64,000 bases of DNA from Alphaproteobacteria bacterium (GCA_040220875.1 JAVJVX010000005.1:709665-773664), one strand, 5' to 3'; counted from the first letter of the stretch, positions 1 through 8,910 are shown. Program-made: numbers and translations. The notes: a model not told the origin generated them from the letters alone.

Positions 1-543
1 CCCGTAGCCCAGAAGCGCAAGCGCGCCCCCCAGGAAATTCAGCCAGATATCGCGCAGATCCCAGAAGCGCTGAGGCAGCACCCATTGCACCAGCTCATCG
101 CCAAACCCCACGAGCCCGGCCAGGAGAGCGGCCAGCGGATAGGCGCTGAGATTGCGAAGGCGATGACTGAGCGCCCGCAGGATCAGGAGCGCCAGGACGC
201 CGTATTGCGCGAGATGGAGGGATTCGACAGGACTCGCATCGAGCGAGAAGGCGAGCGCCGCGAAGGCCAGGACGATCAGCGGCAGAAACAACAGGTGGCG
301 CGCCATGAGGCGGCGCTGCCGCGCAAGTCCGATGGCCAGCGCCGTGACCAGGACGACAGCCAGTAGCGTAACCAGCCAGGCGAAGAGATCTTCGGCCCGG
401 GCGCCTCGCCAGCCGGCCGCAGCGGCGAGGACGGTGTCCTGCAACTGACGGGCCACCGGAATTGTCAGATAGATGACAACGCCCCATCCCCCGGCCAGCA
501 GCCAGGAGGTTCGGGGCGAAGAGGCGGGAGGCAGATGCAGCAT
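1..543 (-). CDS. VanZ-like family membrane protein (C-terminus cut by window edge)
   Basis: This reading frame runs open from an ATG at 543 to the window edge, giving 181 codons without a stop. The translation has several hydrophobic segments (about residues 13-30, 54-72, 83-100 and 131-146). Near the end it carries DELVQWVLP followed by RFWDLRDIWLN and a GG pair, the D-E-x-x-Q ... R-x-x-D ... D-x-x-x-N-x-x-G pattern of VanZ-like proteins. The family is named after a teicoplanin-resistance protein, but most bacterial members have no known function and resistance should not be assumed. The gene is divergent from the molybdenum hydroxylase genes that follow. The family call is fairly secure; the role is unknown. 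Confidence 0.72.
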   Translation of the reverse strand, partial: MLHLPPASSPRTSWLLAGGWGVVIYLTIPVARQLQDTVLAAAAGWRGARAEDLFAWLVTLLAVVLVTALAIGLARQRRLMARHLLFLPLIVLAFAALAFSLDASPVESLHLAQYGVLALLILRALSHRLRNLSAYPLAALLAGLVGFGDELVQWVLPQRFWDLRDIWLNFLGGALALLGYG

Positions 544-697
544 GGATGGCAGGCCGGATCGGACAGGCGGGGCGGGCGGGGCGCGCGCCAGCCTATCCCA
601 CCCGGCCCGGTGGGGAAAGCGACCCCGGACCGGGCGGGGGGCCGAAATTTGACGGTGACGTTGGATCGCCCGCCCGTGACCTGATATTATCCGGACC
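544..697. other. Divergent intergenic region between VanZ-like gene and iorA-like gene
   Basis: This gap separates two divergently read genes and must hold both promoters. It is G/C-rich with runs of G in its middle. I see no convincing -35/-10 pair, operator palindrome or small gene. The downstream gene has only a weak ribosome binding site (CCGGA just before its ATG). Confidence 0.5.
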
Positions 698-1168
698 ATG
701 GCGAAAATCGCATTTGTCCTGAATGGCGAGGAGGTCGCGCCCGAGGTCGCGCCGGATACGCCATTGCTCTGGGTGCTGCGCGACGCGCTCGGGCTGACAG
801 GCACCAAATACGGTTGTGGCATCGCGGATTGCGGGGCCTGCACCATACATGTCGACGGGGAAGCGAGGCGATCCTGCGTGCTGCCGATCTCGGCCGTCGA
901 GAACGCCACTGTCACCACCATCGAGGGCATCGGGAAGGGAGGCGCGGGCGACGGCGCGCATCCGCTTCAAGCCGCCTGGGTCTCGGCCCAGGTCCCGCAA
1001 TGCGGCTATTGCCAATCGGGCATGATCATGGCCGCGGCCGCGCTTTTGCAGGAGAACCCCCAGCCGAGCGATGCGGAGATCGACGACGCGATAACGAATA
1101 TCTGCCGCTGCGGCACCTATGGACGGATCCGGAAGGCCATCCATCTCGCCGCGGAAGGTGCCGAATGA
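698..1168 (+). CDS. iorA: (2Fe-2S)-binding small subunit of an IorAB-type molybdenum hydroxylase
   Basis: A 156-residue electron-transfer subunit of a two-subunit molybdenum hydroxylase. The plant-type [2Fe-2S] cluster ligands are C40, C45, C48 and C60. The second, C-terminal cluster uses C102, C105, C136 and C138 (QCGYCQSG and [10 protein letters not shown]). This two-cluster arrangement and length are standard for isoquinoline 1-oxidoreductase alpha subunits and related aldehyde or N-heterocycle dehydrogenases. The gene ends in an ATGA overlap with the molybdopterin subunit, so the two are translated together. There is no FAD subunit, as expected for Ior-type enzymes, which usually pass electrons to a cytochrome or other membrane acceptor. 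The substrate cannot be read from sequence. Confidence 0.88.
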   Translation: MAKIAFVLNGEEVAPEVAPDTPLLWVLRDALGLTGTKYGCGIADCGACTIHVDGEARRSCVLPISAVENATVTTIEGIGKGGAGDGAHPLQAAWVSAQVPQCGYCQSGMIMAAAALLQENPQPSDAEIDDAITNICRCGTYGRIRKAIHLAAEGAE

Positions 1169-3474
1169 GGGACCGCGAAGCGTCCACCGGCAAACTCGCC
1201 ACAGGCAAATTCGCGGCCGAAGGAATCACCCGTCGGCGCGTCCTCGTCTCGGCCGCGGTCGCGGGCGGCGGCCTTCTCGTGGGCCTGCCGATGATCGCGC
1301 GCGCCGCCGGCGCCGATCATCCCTTTGCGGCAAGCGCCAGACAGGGCGAGCATGTCTTCAACCCCTGGATCAAGATTTCGGCGGCCGGTGACGTCACGAT
1401 CGCGGTGCCCCGTGTCGAGATGGGCCAGGGGGTCTATACGTCCCTGCCGCTGCTCGCGGCCGAGGAGTTGGACGCGGACTGGGCGCGCGTGCATTTCGTC
1501 CAGGCGCCGGTGGACAACGTCTATGCCAATGTGACGCTGTTCATGGAAGCGATCCGCTTCCGCCCGGAAGGCGAGGGTATCCTGGCCGACGCCGTGCGCT
1601 GGGCGACGCAAAAAGTCGCCCGGGCGCTGGGAATTCAGGGAACCGGCGGCAGCACCAGCATTCGCGAGGCTTACGATCCGATGCGCCGTGTGGGGGCGGC
1701 CACGCGCGAGATGCTGATCGCCGCGGCGGCGCGACGCTGGGAAGTCCCGCGGGCCGAGTGCCGGGCGGAGAAGGGCACGGTCACCCATGGCGCGACGGGC
1801 CGGCGACTTGGCTTCGGCGAGCTGGCAGCGGATGCGGCGCTGACCGATCCGCCGGAACATGTGCGACTCAAGGAGCCGGCCGAGTGGCAATTGATCGGCA
1901 GTGATGTGCCCCGTCTGGACCTGCGAGAGAAAACCGACGGACAGGCGATTTTCGCACCCGATATACAGGGAGACGGCATGGTCTATGGCGCGGTCCGTAC
2001 CGCGCCGCGCTTCGGCGCCAAACTCAAATCCTTCGACAAGAGCGCCATCGCGGGCAAGCCCGGGTTTATCGATGTGGTGGAAATCCCGCGCGGCATCGCG
2101 GTCGTCGCCGACAACACCTGGCGCGCCAGCCAGCTCCTCGCGGCACTGCCGGTGATCTGGGATGACACGGGCGCACTCGAGATGTCGAGCGACGAAATTT
2201 TCGAGAGCCACGACCGCGCTATCGCCAGCGGTGACGCGCATGTCTTTACCGACAGGGGCGACGCGCCCGACCAACTGGCCGGCGCGGGGACGGCAAATGT
2301 GTTCAGCGCCACCTATCGGCTGCCCTATCTTGCCCATGCCTGCATGGAGCCGATGAATGCGACGGCGCTCTATGCCGACGGGGCACTGACACTCTGGACC
2401 GGCAATCAGAACCCGAACCTGATGCGCAACGCGGCCGCCGACGAGATCGACATCGATGCCGACCGGGTGACCGTCGAAACCCCGTTTCTCGGCGGCGGGT
2501 TCGGCCGGCGGTCCGAGCCCGACGCGGCGCGCCAGGCCGCGCGGGTGGCGAAGGCGCTGGCCGGGCGGCCGGTCAAGCTGTTCTGGGACCGGGAAGAGGA
2601 TATGCGTCACGATACCTATCGCCCGGCCGGAACCTGCCGCATGACGGCCCGTCTCGACGGGGACGGGCGGCCCGTCGCCTGGCATCATCGCAGCGCCGGC
2701 CAATCGGTGCTGGCCGATTACATGAGCCGGATCCGTCCGGGCGCCCCGCTGCCCACCGCCGATGCGACCCAGGTCGAGGGGGCCGAAGACATCGCTTACG
2801 CCATCCCCCATATCCGGGTGGAACATGTGACGACCGAACCGCTCGTGCCGGTGGGCTGGTGGCGGAGCGTGGGGAACTCGCTGAACGCGTTTTTTGTCGA
2901 GAGTTTCATCGACGAGCTGGCCCATAACGCGGGGGCCGACCCCTATGAATATCGCCGCGCCCTTCTCGCGGACCGGCCCCGTGATCGCGCGGTTCTCGAT
3001 CTGGTGGCGAAAAAATCCGGCTGGGGCGATAAACCGCCCCCCGGACGCGGGCGCGGGCTGGCCGTGCACAAATCCTACGAGAGCTACGTGGCCCAGGTCG
3101 TGGAGATCTCGGTGACGGATGGCGAGATACGGTTGCACAAGGTGACCTGTGCCGTCGATTGCGGCACCGTCGTCCATCCCGACACGGTGGTGGCCCAGAT
3201 GGAGAGCGCCGTCACCTTTGGCGCGACGGCAGCGCTTTTTGGTCGCATCACGATCGATCAGGGAAGGGTTGTCGAAGGCAATTTTCCCGATTATGACATG
3301 ATCCGCATGGAGACAATGCCGGAAATCGACGTCCATCTCGCGCCGACCGGGGGCGATCCGGGCGGCATCGGCGAGGCCGGGACCCCGGCGATCGCGCCCG
3401 CGATCGCCAACGCGGTCTTCGCGCTTACCGGCAAACGCGTGCGGGAGCTGCCGTTCGCCATCGCGGACATCTAG
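1165..3474 (+). CDS. iorB: Molybdopterin-binding large subunit, IorB / xanthine dehydrogenase family, Tat-exported
   Basis: A 769-residue catalytic subunit paired with the preceding iron-sulfur protein. The ATG at 1165 overlaps the upstream stop (ATGA). A longer upstream reading of the frame is only a shadow of iorA. Residues 21-48 form a twin-arginine signal ([15 protein letters not shown] and a hydrophobic core ending in A-x-A), so the folded holoenzyme is probably exported to the periplasm. The molybdopterin loop GGGFGRR and the C-terminal [10 protein letters not shown] with the catalytic base E737 are both present. Known relatives oxidise isoquinoline, aldehydes or other small carbonyl and N-heterocyclic compounds; the exact substrate is open. 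Confidence 0.88.
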   Translation: MRDREASTGKLATGKFAAEGITRRRVLVSAAVAGGGLLVGLPMIARAAGADHPFAASARQGEHVFNPWIKISAAGDVTIAVPRVEMGQGVYTSLPLLAAEELDADWARVHFVQAPVDNVYANVTLFMEAIRFRPEGEGILADAVRWATQKVARALGIQGTGGSTSIREAYDPMRRVGAATREMLIAAAARRWEVPRAECRAEKGTVTHGATGRRLGFGELAADAALTDPPEHVRLKEPAEWQLIGSDVPRLDLREKTDGQAIFAPDIQGDGMVYGAVRTAPRFGAKLKSFDKSAIAGKPGFIDVVEIPRGIAVVADNTWRASQLLAALPVIWDDTGALEMSSDEIFESHDRAIASGDAHVFTDRGDAPDQLAGAGTANVFSATYRLPYLAHACMEPMNATALYADGALTLWTGNQNPNLMRNAAADEIDIDADRVTVETPFLGGGFGRRSEPDAARQAARVAKALAGRPVKLFWDREEDMRHDTYRPAGTCRMTARLDGDGRPVAWHHRSAGQSVLADYMSRIRPGAPLPTADATQVEGAEDIAYAIPHIRVEHVTTEPLVPVGWWRSVGNSLNAFFVESFIDELAHNAGADPYEYRRALLADRPRDRAVLDLVAKKSGWGDKPPPGRGRGLAVHKSYESYVAQVVEISVTDGEIRLHKVTCAVDCGTVVHPDTVVAQMESAVTFGATAALFGRITIDQGRVVEGNFPDYDMIRMETMPEIDVHLAPTGGDPGGIGEAGTPAIAPAIANAVFALTGKRVRELPFAIADI

Positions 3475-3518
3475 CGCCGACAACCCTTTCACCACCAACC
3501 GTCGAGGAGTGCCGTTTC

Positions 3519-4628
3519 ATGCGGATCGGTCTGCCTAAGGAAATCAAGACTCACGAATACCGGGTAGCCATTCTGCCCGATGGCGTGCGCGCGCTGATCG
3601 CGGACGGCCACGAGGTCTTCGTCGAAACCGGCGCCGGCGCGGGCGCCGGCTACGAGGACGGGACCTATACCGAGGCCGGCGCGACCATCTGCGCCGATGC
3701 GGGGGCGGTCTTCGAGGCGGCTGAAATGATCGTCAAGGTCAAGGAACCCCAGGAGGGCGAGATCGCCCGCCTCGGCCCGCGACATGTGCTTTTCACCTAT
3801 CTTCACCTGGCGGCCGATCGCAGCCTGACGGAAAATCTGATGCGTTCGGGCTGCACCGCCGTCGCCTACGAGACGATCACAAGCCCGGCCGGCAACCTGC
3901 CGCTTCTGGCACCGATGAGCGCGATCGCCGGGCGCCTTTCGGTGCAGGCCGGGATCCGGTTCCTCGAAAAGCCGGAAGGCGGCCCCGGCATCCTCCTGGG
4001 TGGCATCGCGGGTGTCCGGCCGGCCAAGGTGGTCGTGATCGGCAGCGGCGTCGTCGGCAAGAACGCCATAGATGTGGCCGTTGGGCTTGGCGCGTCGGTC
4101 GTCGTGATCGACATGTCCTTCGACCGGCTGGCCGAGTTGCAACAGCGCTACGGCGGCCGCGTGGTGACCCGCCACTCATCGCCTTCGGTGGTGAAGGAGG
4201 AATGCGCGGACGCCAACCTTATCGTGGGCGCGGCCCTCGTGCCGGGCGCGGCGGCCCCGCGGATCGTCACGCGCGAAATGCTGCGCGGCATCAATCCGGA
4301 CGCGTTGCTGGTCGATGTGTCCATCGATCAGGGTGGCTGCTTCGAAACGAGCCGGCCCACCACCCACGCCGCCCCCATCATGGAGGCCGAAGGGCGTCGA
4401 CATTACGCGGTCGCCAACATGCCGGGCGCGGTGCCCCGCACTGCCTCACACGCGCTGTGCGAGGCCAGTCTGCCTTACGTCCTGCGTCTGGCGAAGGACG
4501 GGGTAGAGGGCGCGATGACGCGAGACCGGCATTTTCAGAACGGGCTTAACGTGCAGAAGGGCGCGCTGACGCTCAAGCCGGTGGCTGATCTTTTCGGCCT
4601 GGACTATACGCCCGCTTTCGCCGCCTAG
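3519..4628 (+). CDS. ald: Alanine dehydrogenase
   Basis: A 369-residue enzyme for reversible NAD-dependent deamination of L-alanine to pyruvate and ammonia. The N-terminus MRIGLPKEIK, the EYRVAILPDGV segment, KVKEPQ, TYLHLA with the catalytic histidine, and the NAD fold VVIGSGVVGKNA are all characteristic. The length is normal for the family. A clear GAGGAG ribosome binding site lies at 3504-3509. The gene stands 44 bases after iorB in the same direction and could be cotranscribed. Its stop codon shares the palindrome CTAG (4625-4628) with the stop of the convergent Rieske oxygenase gene. Confidence 0.95.
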   Translation: MRIGLPKEIKTHEYRVAILPDGVRALIADGHEVFVETGAGAGAGYEDGTYTEAGATICADAGAVFEAAEMIVKVKEPQEGEIARLGPRHVLFTYLHLAADRSLTENLMRSGCTAVAYETITSPAGNLPLLAPMSAIAGRLSVQAGIRFLEKPEGGPGILLGGIAGVRPAKVVVIGSGVVGKNAIDVAVGLGASVVVIDMSFDRLAELQQRYGGRVVTRHSSPSVVKEECADANLIVGAALVPGAAAPRIVTREMLRGINPDALLVDVSIDQGGCFETSRPTTHAAPIMEAEGRRHYAVANMPGAVPRTASHALCEASLPYVLRLAKDGVEGAMTRDRHFQNGLNVQKGALTLKPVADLFGLDYTPAFAA

Positions 4629-5830
4629 GCCTCGACGGCGGCCCGCACCTGGTTGTGGAAATGACGGACGATGTGCTCCTCGTCCGAAAGGTGGAAATGC
4701 GTCTTGGCACCCGATGAGATCACTGACTGGATCTTTTCGTGCGTGAACGCGTCTTCCATCAGCGTGTCCCTGATGCCGCATTTGCCGAATTCCTGGGCGA
4801 AGACCTGCCCGGCGTTCTGCGGCTCCGGATAATACAGGCGGATTTCCCAGACTGACCGGTCCACTGCCTCCGGCCATATGTTGTAGGTGAAATACGTCCC
4901 TTCCAGCAGGCCGATGAAAAAATTCGGGAAGATGAAATAAAGGTCGAATGCGCCGTGCCATTTCGGCCCGCGCCGTTCGCCGTCCTCCCCGCGCTTGACC
5001 GAGAAGGCGTCGAAACTGTTGGAGCCGAAGCGGCCGGCGATCTGTGTCGTCTTCGACGGTTTGTATCCCTCGGGCGGACTCGAGGAGACGACGCCGTGGG
5101 GGCCGTAGGCGATCAGCGCCGCGTGGCGGAAATCCTGCTGAGCCGTCGCCGCCGATTTGGCCAGCGTCTTGTCGTGCAGATAGGGCAGGTGCCAGCCTTC
5201 CTGCTGCGCCTCGCAGAGCGTCTTCCAGTTGACGTTTTCCCGGGGGCGGTAGGTATAGCGCCCGCGCATGGCGTCGAACGGGTAACCGTCGATGGTGGGC
5301 GTGACCGGTGCCATAAATTCGGCGAGGCCCTGTTTCGGGGTATCGGCGAGGTTGACGAAGATGAAGCCCTGCCAGACGTCGGTGTGAACCGGAGTCAGGC
5401 CATTCGCGGATTTGTCGATATCGAAGAAGCTTCCCTCATCCGATATGTGGACCAGCCGACCCCTGTCGTCATAGACCCAGCCGTGGAATTTGCAGGTAAA
5501 TCCGCCCCGGCACCTGCCCTTTTCGTGCCAGGCCACGGGATTGCCGCGATGGGCGCACATATTGTGAAATCCGCGGATTTGGCCGTCCTTGCCACGGACG
5601 ATCAGGATGGAAGTATGCGCCACACGCAGGTCGCGGACGAGATAATCGCCCGGCTCCGGCATTTCCTCGACGCGGCCCATGTTGATCCAGCCCGCGCGGA
5701 AAATCTTTTCCCGCTCGGCCTCGAAAAAATCGGGCGAGACATAGGCGTCCAGACCGACCGGGGCCGTTCCCTGGCCCGGGTCCTTGCGATGCCAGGTGCG
5801 CGGCGCCCCGCTGGAAAGCTGTCCGTCCAT
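4625..5830 (-). CDS. Rieske non-haem iron oxygenase, alpha subunit (copy 2 of operon)
   Basis: A 401-residue ring-hydroxylating-type oxygenase. The Rieske [2Fe-2S] ligands are C92-A-H94 and C113-K-F-H116. The mononuclear iron site contains H214 and H219 in EGWHLPYLHD. A GGGAGGA ribosome binding site lies inside the end of the small upstream gene, whose stop is only 3 bases from this ATG. The enzyme needs a reductase, and none is encoded nearby. It could act on an aromatic ring, a methyl or ammonium group, or a ring N- or O-alkyl group; Rieske alpha subunits do not reveal substrate reliably. It belongs to the operon that follows the MarR regulator. Confidence 0.88.
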   Translation of the reverse strand: MDGQLSSGAPRTWHRKDPGQGTAPVGLDAYVSPDFFEAEREKIFRAGWINMGRVEEMPEPGDYLVRDLRVAHTSILIVRGKDGQIRGFHNMCAHRGNPVAWHEKGRCRGGFTCKFHGWVYDDRGRLVHISDEGSFFDIDKSANGLTPVHTDVWQGFIFVNLADTPKQGLAEFMAPVTPTIDGYPFDAMRGRYTYRPRENVNWKTLCEAQQEGWHLPYLHDKTLAKSAATAQQDFRHAALIAYGPHGVVSSSPPEGYKPSKTTQIAGRFGSNSFDAFSVKRGEDGERRGPKWHGAFDLYFIFPNFFIGLLEGTYFTYNIWPEAVDRSVWEIRLYYPEPQNAGQVFAQEFGKCGIRDTLMEDAFTHEKIQSVISSGAKTHFHLSDEEHIVRHFHNQVRAAVEA

Positions 5831-5833
5831 ATC

Positions 5834-6196
5834 CTATTCCTCCCTTACCCTCTCGCCCGACAGATCGTGCACGGGCACGAACCGCTCGATCGGCATGCCG
5901 TACGGGTGCTCCGGTGACTCGAACAACTCGACCGCGTTCGCCGCTTCGGGCAGGGCGAGGGCGAGATCGAGCAGCACCTTGTCGGCACCCGCGATCTTGT
6001 CGAGTGGCTTTTCATTGAGATAGTCGAGCACAGCGTCGATGCGCGCGTGCATCGCATCGTAGAAGGCGCGGATTTCCGCCAGGGAGCTGGAGAGCCTTTG
6101 GCGATGACGCCCGCGTTCGGTCGGCTCGGCCCAGTCGAGAAAGGGGCTCAGATCCTCGAAGGCGGTGGGCAGGACTCTTTCGGTCGGTGCCGCCAT
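5834..6196 (-). CDS. Uncharacterised 120-residue protein between two Rieske oxygenases
   Basis: The gene is real: a perfect AGGAGG ribosome binding site precedes its ATG, and it fits between its neighbours with 3-base and 11-base gaps. The product is small, acidic and probably mostly helical, with long stretches lacking proline and glycine (about residues 30-90). It has no signal peptide, membrane segment, cysteine cluster or metal motif, so it is neither a ferredoxin nor the usual NTF2-fold beta subunit, as far as I can tell by eye. Its place between two alpha subunits suggests an accessory, assembly or regulatory subunit. I do not recognise the family. Confidence 0.8.
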   Translation of the reverse strand: MAAPTERVLPTAFEDLSPFLDWAEPTERGRHRQRLSSSLAEIRAFYDAMHARIDAVLDYLNEKPLDKIAGADKVLLDLALALPEAANAVELFESPEHPYGMPIERFVPVHDLSGERVREE

Positions 6197-6207
6197 GTCC
6201 GCGCCTC

Positions 6208-7443
6208 CTATTCGGCCGCCCGTTTCATGCCGGAAAGGTCGTCGCCATAGGATTTGTACCGCTTGACCAGCCAGCGATTGAACTGGGAGAGGGTTTCCTC
6301 CTTGGGCGCATACCGGGTCCGCCCGGCGAAGCGCGAGCGCAGCCCCTTATGGGTCAGTGTATTGGCGACCGTATCCTGGTCGTTGAAGACCGAGACACCT
6401 TCGACCGTGGCCCCGAAACGCATGTCGAAATCGGGCAGCCGCATGGTTTCCTTCGGCACCAGGGCACCCACCTGCAGCGTGAGGCTGTTGGCGCCTTGCG
6501 GGCAGATCACATAGAAAAATACGCAATCCGGCTGCGCGCCGAAGAACAGATTGGGCGCAACGGTGGCGAACATCACGCGCTTGCGCTCTTTTTCCGTCAG
6601 CGTCTTGATCACCGGCATCAGACATTTATTGGCGATATTGAAGCCGCCATCGAGCTCGACGAATCCGGTCGGGTGATAGATCGCGCCATCGTCGTCCTCG
6701 AGCCATTCATCAAAACTGGCGAGCCGCGACGGCGCGAAGTCGTGCGGACCCTTGTGCAGGTACCAGGTGTGATAGGGCTCGATCGCGTTTTCCTGCATGA
6801 ACTTCCAGTTCCACGGATTGTCGGCCCACTCGACAAGGGGCGGCGTCACGAGATCGGCCAGATGGTGGTTTTCCACCTCCTTCGAGAGCCTCTTCAGCCG
6901 GGAAGCGAGCGGCCTGGCCTGGCCGTCCATGTTCATGAAAATGAAGCCGTTCCAGACTTCTGTCCTGATCTGCGGCAAACAGGCCTTCTTCTGCAATTCC
7001 TCGAAAGGCAGCGTCGCATCCATTTCCGGCGCGCTGACCAGTTCGCCGTCGACATTGTAGCTCCAGCCATGGAACGGACAGGTAAAGACATCCGTATTGC
7101 CGCGCGCCTCGCCCAGCACATGGCCGCGATGGGCGCAAACGGCAGACATGACACGCACCTCGCCGTCCTTGCCGCGCAGGACCAGCAGCGGGTCGTCATT
7201 CATGGTGATCGAATAATAGTCGCCCGGCTTGGGGATGAGACTGTGATGGCCGAGACACACCCAATCGCGATCGAAGATCGCACGCTTCTCGAACTCGAAC
7301 CATTCTTCCGAAGTATAGCAGTCGGGTGGAAGCGAAATGGCCTTGTCCACGCCCTGCGCCGAGGGGTCGAGCGCGGCGAGGATTTCCCGCAGGTGCGGCG
7401 TCAGCGGCAAATCGGGCAAGGGTGTTGCCTTGGTCTCGGTCAT
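6208..7443 (-). CDS. Rieske non-haem iron oxygenase, alpha subunit (first gene of operon)
   Basis: A 411-residue Rieske oxygenase. The start at 7443 is chosen because a GAGGAGG ribosome binding site sits just before this ATG; a longer start at 7476 lacks one. Rieske ligands are C103-A-H105 and C122-P-F-H125, and the iron site shows H225 and H230 in EPYHTWYLHK. It differs strongly from the second Rieske protein outside the motifs, so the two are not a recent duplication. The pair may be two oxygenases of one pathway or a heteromeric enzyme. A palindromic operator-like site lies about 60 bases upstream, and the MarR regulator gene is directly upstream in the same direction. Confidence 0.88.
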   Translation of the reverse strand: MTETKATPLPDLPLTPHLREILAALDPSAQGVDKAISLPPDCYTSEEWFEFEKRAIFDRDWVCLGHHSLIPKPGDYYSITMNDDPLLVLRGKDGEVRVMSAVCAHRGHVLGEARGNTDVFTCPFHGWSYNVDGELVSAPEMDATLPFEELQKKACLPQIRTEVWNGFIFMNMDGQARPLASRLKRLSKEVENHHLADLVTPPLVEWADNPWNWKFMQENAIEPYHTWYLHKGPHDFAPSRLASFDEWLEDDDGAIYHPTGFVELDGGFNIANKCLMPVIKTLTEKERKRVMFATVAPNLFFGAQPDCVFFYVICPQGANSLTLQVGALVPKETMRLPDFDMRFGATVEGVSVFNDQDTVANTLTHKGLRSRFAGRTRYAPKEETLSQFNRWLVKRYKSYGDDLSGMKRAAE

Positions 7444-7503
7444 GGGATCCCTCCTCGTCGAGTGCGCGAAATTCAATGATGGACGCTCGAAACTGGACTT
7501 GTA

Positions 7504-7537
7504 AAGTTATCCTGTAACTTATCTGATAATTTTTCAA
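7504..7537 (-). promoter_or_regulatory. Promoter with overlapping palindromic operator for the Rieske operon
   Basis: On the minus strand a -35-like TTGAAA (7532-7537) is followed, at normal promoter spacing, by a perfect inverted repeat with arms AAGTTA and TAACTT and a 5-base spacer (7504-7520). A second small palindrome, TTATC-T-GATAA, abuts it at 7519-7529. A dyad overlapping the expected -10 region is the classic place for a MarR-type repressor. The MarR gene lies immediately upstream. The inverted repeats are seen directly; binding by that regulator is inferred. Confidence 0.55.
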
Positions 7538-7557
7538 CCCATGGCGGCCGGGGGGTC

Positions 7558-8151
7558 TCAGCCGGCCTTTTTCTGCGCCCGGCCCACCAGATCGACGCTT
7601 GCCACGTGGGAGCGGTTCAGGGCGATCCGCCGGGCCCCCTGATCATAGAGGCCCGTCATCACCATGAGCCGGCTCATGGTATCGCCCAATACCGCCTCGG
7701 GCACGCCCAGCCCGTCGAGCAGGTCCACCAGCACCTCGCGACGAAGCTGGGCGTAGTGGTCCGTCGCATCGCGCCCGCGTTCGGTCACTTCATAGGCCGT
7801 CTGGCGCTGCGCCACGCCCGGGACCTTTCGGACCAGCCCGGCCCGTTCCAGCTTTCGCAGCCCGTACTGGACATTGGCCTGATCCTCGCGATGGAGGAAT
7901 TTTGCGATTTGCGAGACGCTTTTTGGCATATCGCGGAACCGCACCACCTGCAGGACCGAGATATCGGACCAGGTAAGCTCCTCCCCGCTGATATAGGCGT
8001 TCAGCTCGCTGACCCAGCGGCGGAACGATTCCGCCACGTGGTGCAGGGCAAACTCGAAGTCGGTGAGCGCTGCCTCCGCATCGCTGCCCGAAAGATGGGA
8101 ATCCCGGTGCAGCGACAGCAGGGAGGCCTCTTCGCTCGGCGCATCCGCCAT
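7558..8151 (-). CDS. MarR-family winged-helix transcriptional regulator
   Basis: A 197-residue regulator. The ATG at 8151 is preferred over one 11 codons upstream because an AAAGGA ribosome binding site precedes it, and because the longer start would read through tandem repeats. The middle of the protein (about residues 60-125) has the MarR winged-helix layout: helices around TWSDISVLQVVRFRDMP, a recognition helix near REDQANVQYGLRKLERAGLV, and a wing followed by AYEVTERGRDATD. It is longer than typical MarR proteins, with extra N- and C-terminal segments. It probably represses the Rieske operon just downstream through the palindrome at 7504-7520, with a pathway compound as inducer. Confidence 0.82.
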   Translation of the reverse strand: MADAPSEEASLLSLHRDSHLSGSDAEAALTDFEFALHHVAESFRRWVSELNAYISGEELTWSDISVLQVVRFRDMPKSVSQIAKFLHREDQANVQYGLRKLERAGLVRKVPGVAQRQTAYEVTERGRDATDHYAQLRREVLVDLLDGLGVPEAVLGDTMSRLMVMTGLYDQGARRIALNRSHVASVDLVGRAQKKAG

Positions 8152-8162
8152 GGGTGGTCCTT

Positions 8163-8196
8163 TCAAACAAATCCGGTCAAACAAATCCGGTCAAAC
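8163..8196 (-). repeat. Tandem 14-bp direct repeat in the MarR gene leader
   Basis: Two exact copies of the 14-mer TTTGACCGGATTTG stand head to tail (8068-type spacing of exactly 14 bases; copies at 8082-8095 shifted to window positions 8168-8181 and 8182-8195), followed by a partial third copy TTTGA beside the ribosome binding site of the MarR gene. They contain TTGAC -35-like cores. They may be an operator array, alternative promoter elements, or the result of replication slippage. Confidence 0.6.
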
Positions 8197-8246
8197 GGCA
8201 CAGGGCAAGAAACGGGGCATCGCCGCGCCCTGCCCGATCATGCCAT

Positions 8247-8272
8247 AAAACCCGCCACGGGGCGCAAGCGGG
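8247..8272 (-). terminator. Possible intrinsic terminator after mocA
   Basis: On the minus strand, CCCGC and GCGGG arms about 12 bases apart are followed directly by TTTTA. The site lies 12 bases past the stop of the last gene in the Cox-type operon and before the MarR gene. The stem is short, so the call is tentative. Confidence 0.35.
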
Positions 8273-8283
8273 CGGCGCTTTTG

Positions 8284-8910
8284 TCATCCAAAATCGGATG
8301 GCCGGTCCAGGTCACGCAAAATACCGGCGCCGCGGCCCGGAATTTCCACTATTTCCGCCCCGTGAGCCTCGAGAATGGGCCGGGCACCCCGGTCCCCCGC
8401 AAGCCCGGCGAATTCGGCCGACAGGCGGCAGGGGAACAAAACCGGATGTCCCCGCCGGCCGGCATACACCGGTATGACGATGGGCGCGGGCGAGGTCTGG
8501 CGGAAAACCGCCATCATCTCCGCCAGAACCCCGCTGTCGATGAAGGGCATGTCGCCGAGACAAAGGAAGAACGCCTCGAGGCCCCTGTCGCGCCGGCAGA
8601 GCGCCGCCACGCCCGCCTTCAGCGAATGGGCCATGCCCTTGCCGTGGTCGGGAGCGTGAACGAAGGCGACGTCCAGCCCGGCCAGGGCCTCCTCGATCCG
8701 CGCCGCCTGATATCCCGTCACCACCATGACCGGGCCCGGCACCGCCGCCTGGACACCCTCGACGACCTGCCGGATCAGGGGCCTGCCACCGAGCCGGGCG
8801 AGCAGCTTGTTCTCCCCGCCCGTCTCTGCCGCAAAACGGCGCGAAGATCCGGCCGCGAGGATCAGGGCGCCGAACTGCCCGGTCGGCCCGGCGCTGTCCG
8901 GCGGACTCAC
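8284..8910 (-). CDS. mocA: Molybdenum cofactor cytidylyltransferase-like NTP transferase
   Basis: A 208-residue nucleotidyltransferase of the MobA/MocA family. The N-terminal nucleotide-binding loop LILAAGSSRRF is followed by a lysine (ENKLL) typical of this fold, and later LCLGDMPFID matches the metal-binding aspartate region. In molybdenum hydroxylases of the xanthine dehydrogenase family the cofactor is usually the cytosine dinucleotide form, made by MocA. Its place as the last gene of the operon supports a role in loading the CoxL-like subunit. It starts at GTG in a GTGA overlap with the preceding gene. IspD- or GlmU-like roles are unlikely in this context. Confidence 0.82.
   Translation of the reverse strand: MSPPDSAGPTGQFGALILAAGSSRRFAAETGGENKLLARLGGRPLIRQVVEGVQAAVPGPVMVVTGYQAARIEEALAGLDVAFVHAPDHGKGMAHSLKAGVAALCRRDRGLEAFFLCLGDMPFIDSGVLAEMMAVFRQTSPAPIVIPVYAGRRGHPVLFPCRLSAEFAGLAGDRGARPILEAHGAEIVEIPGRGAGILRDLDRPSDFG

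Noticed and set aside
6187-7479. Open frame of 430 codons on the plus strand opposite the first Rieske oxygenase
   Set aside because: It mirrors the oxygenase reading frame; the minus strand carries Rieske ligands and a ribosome binding site.
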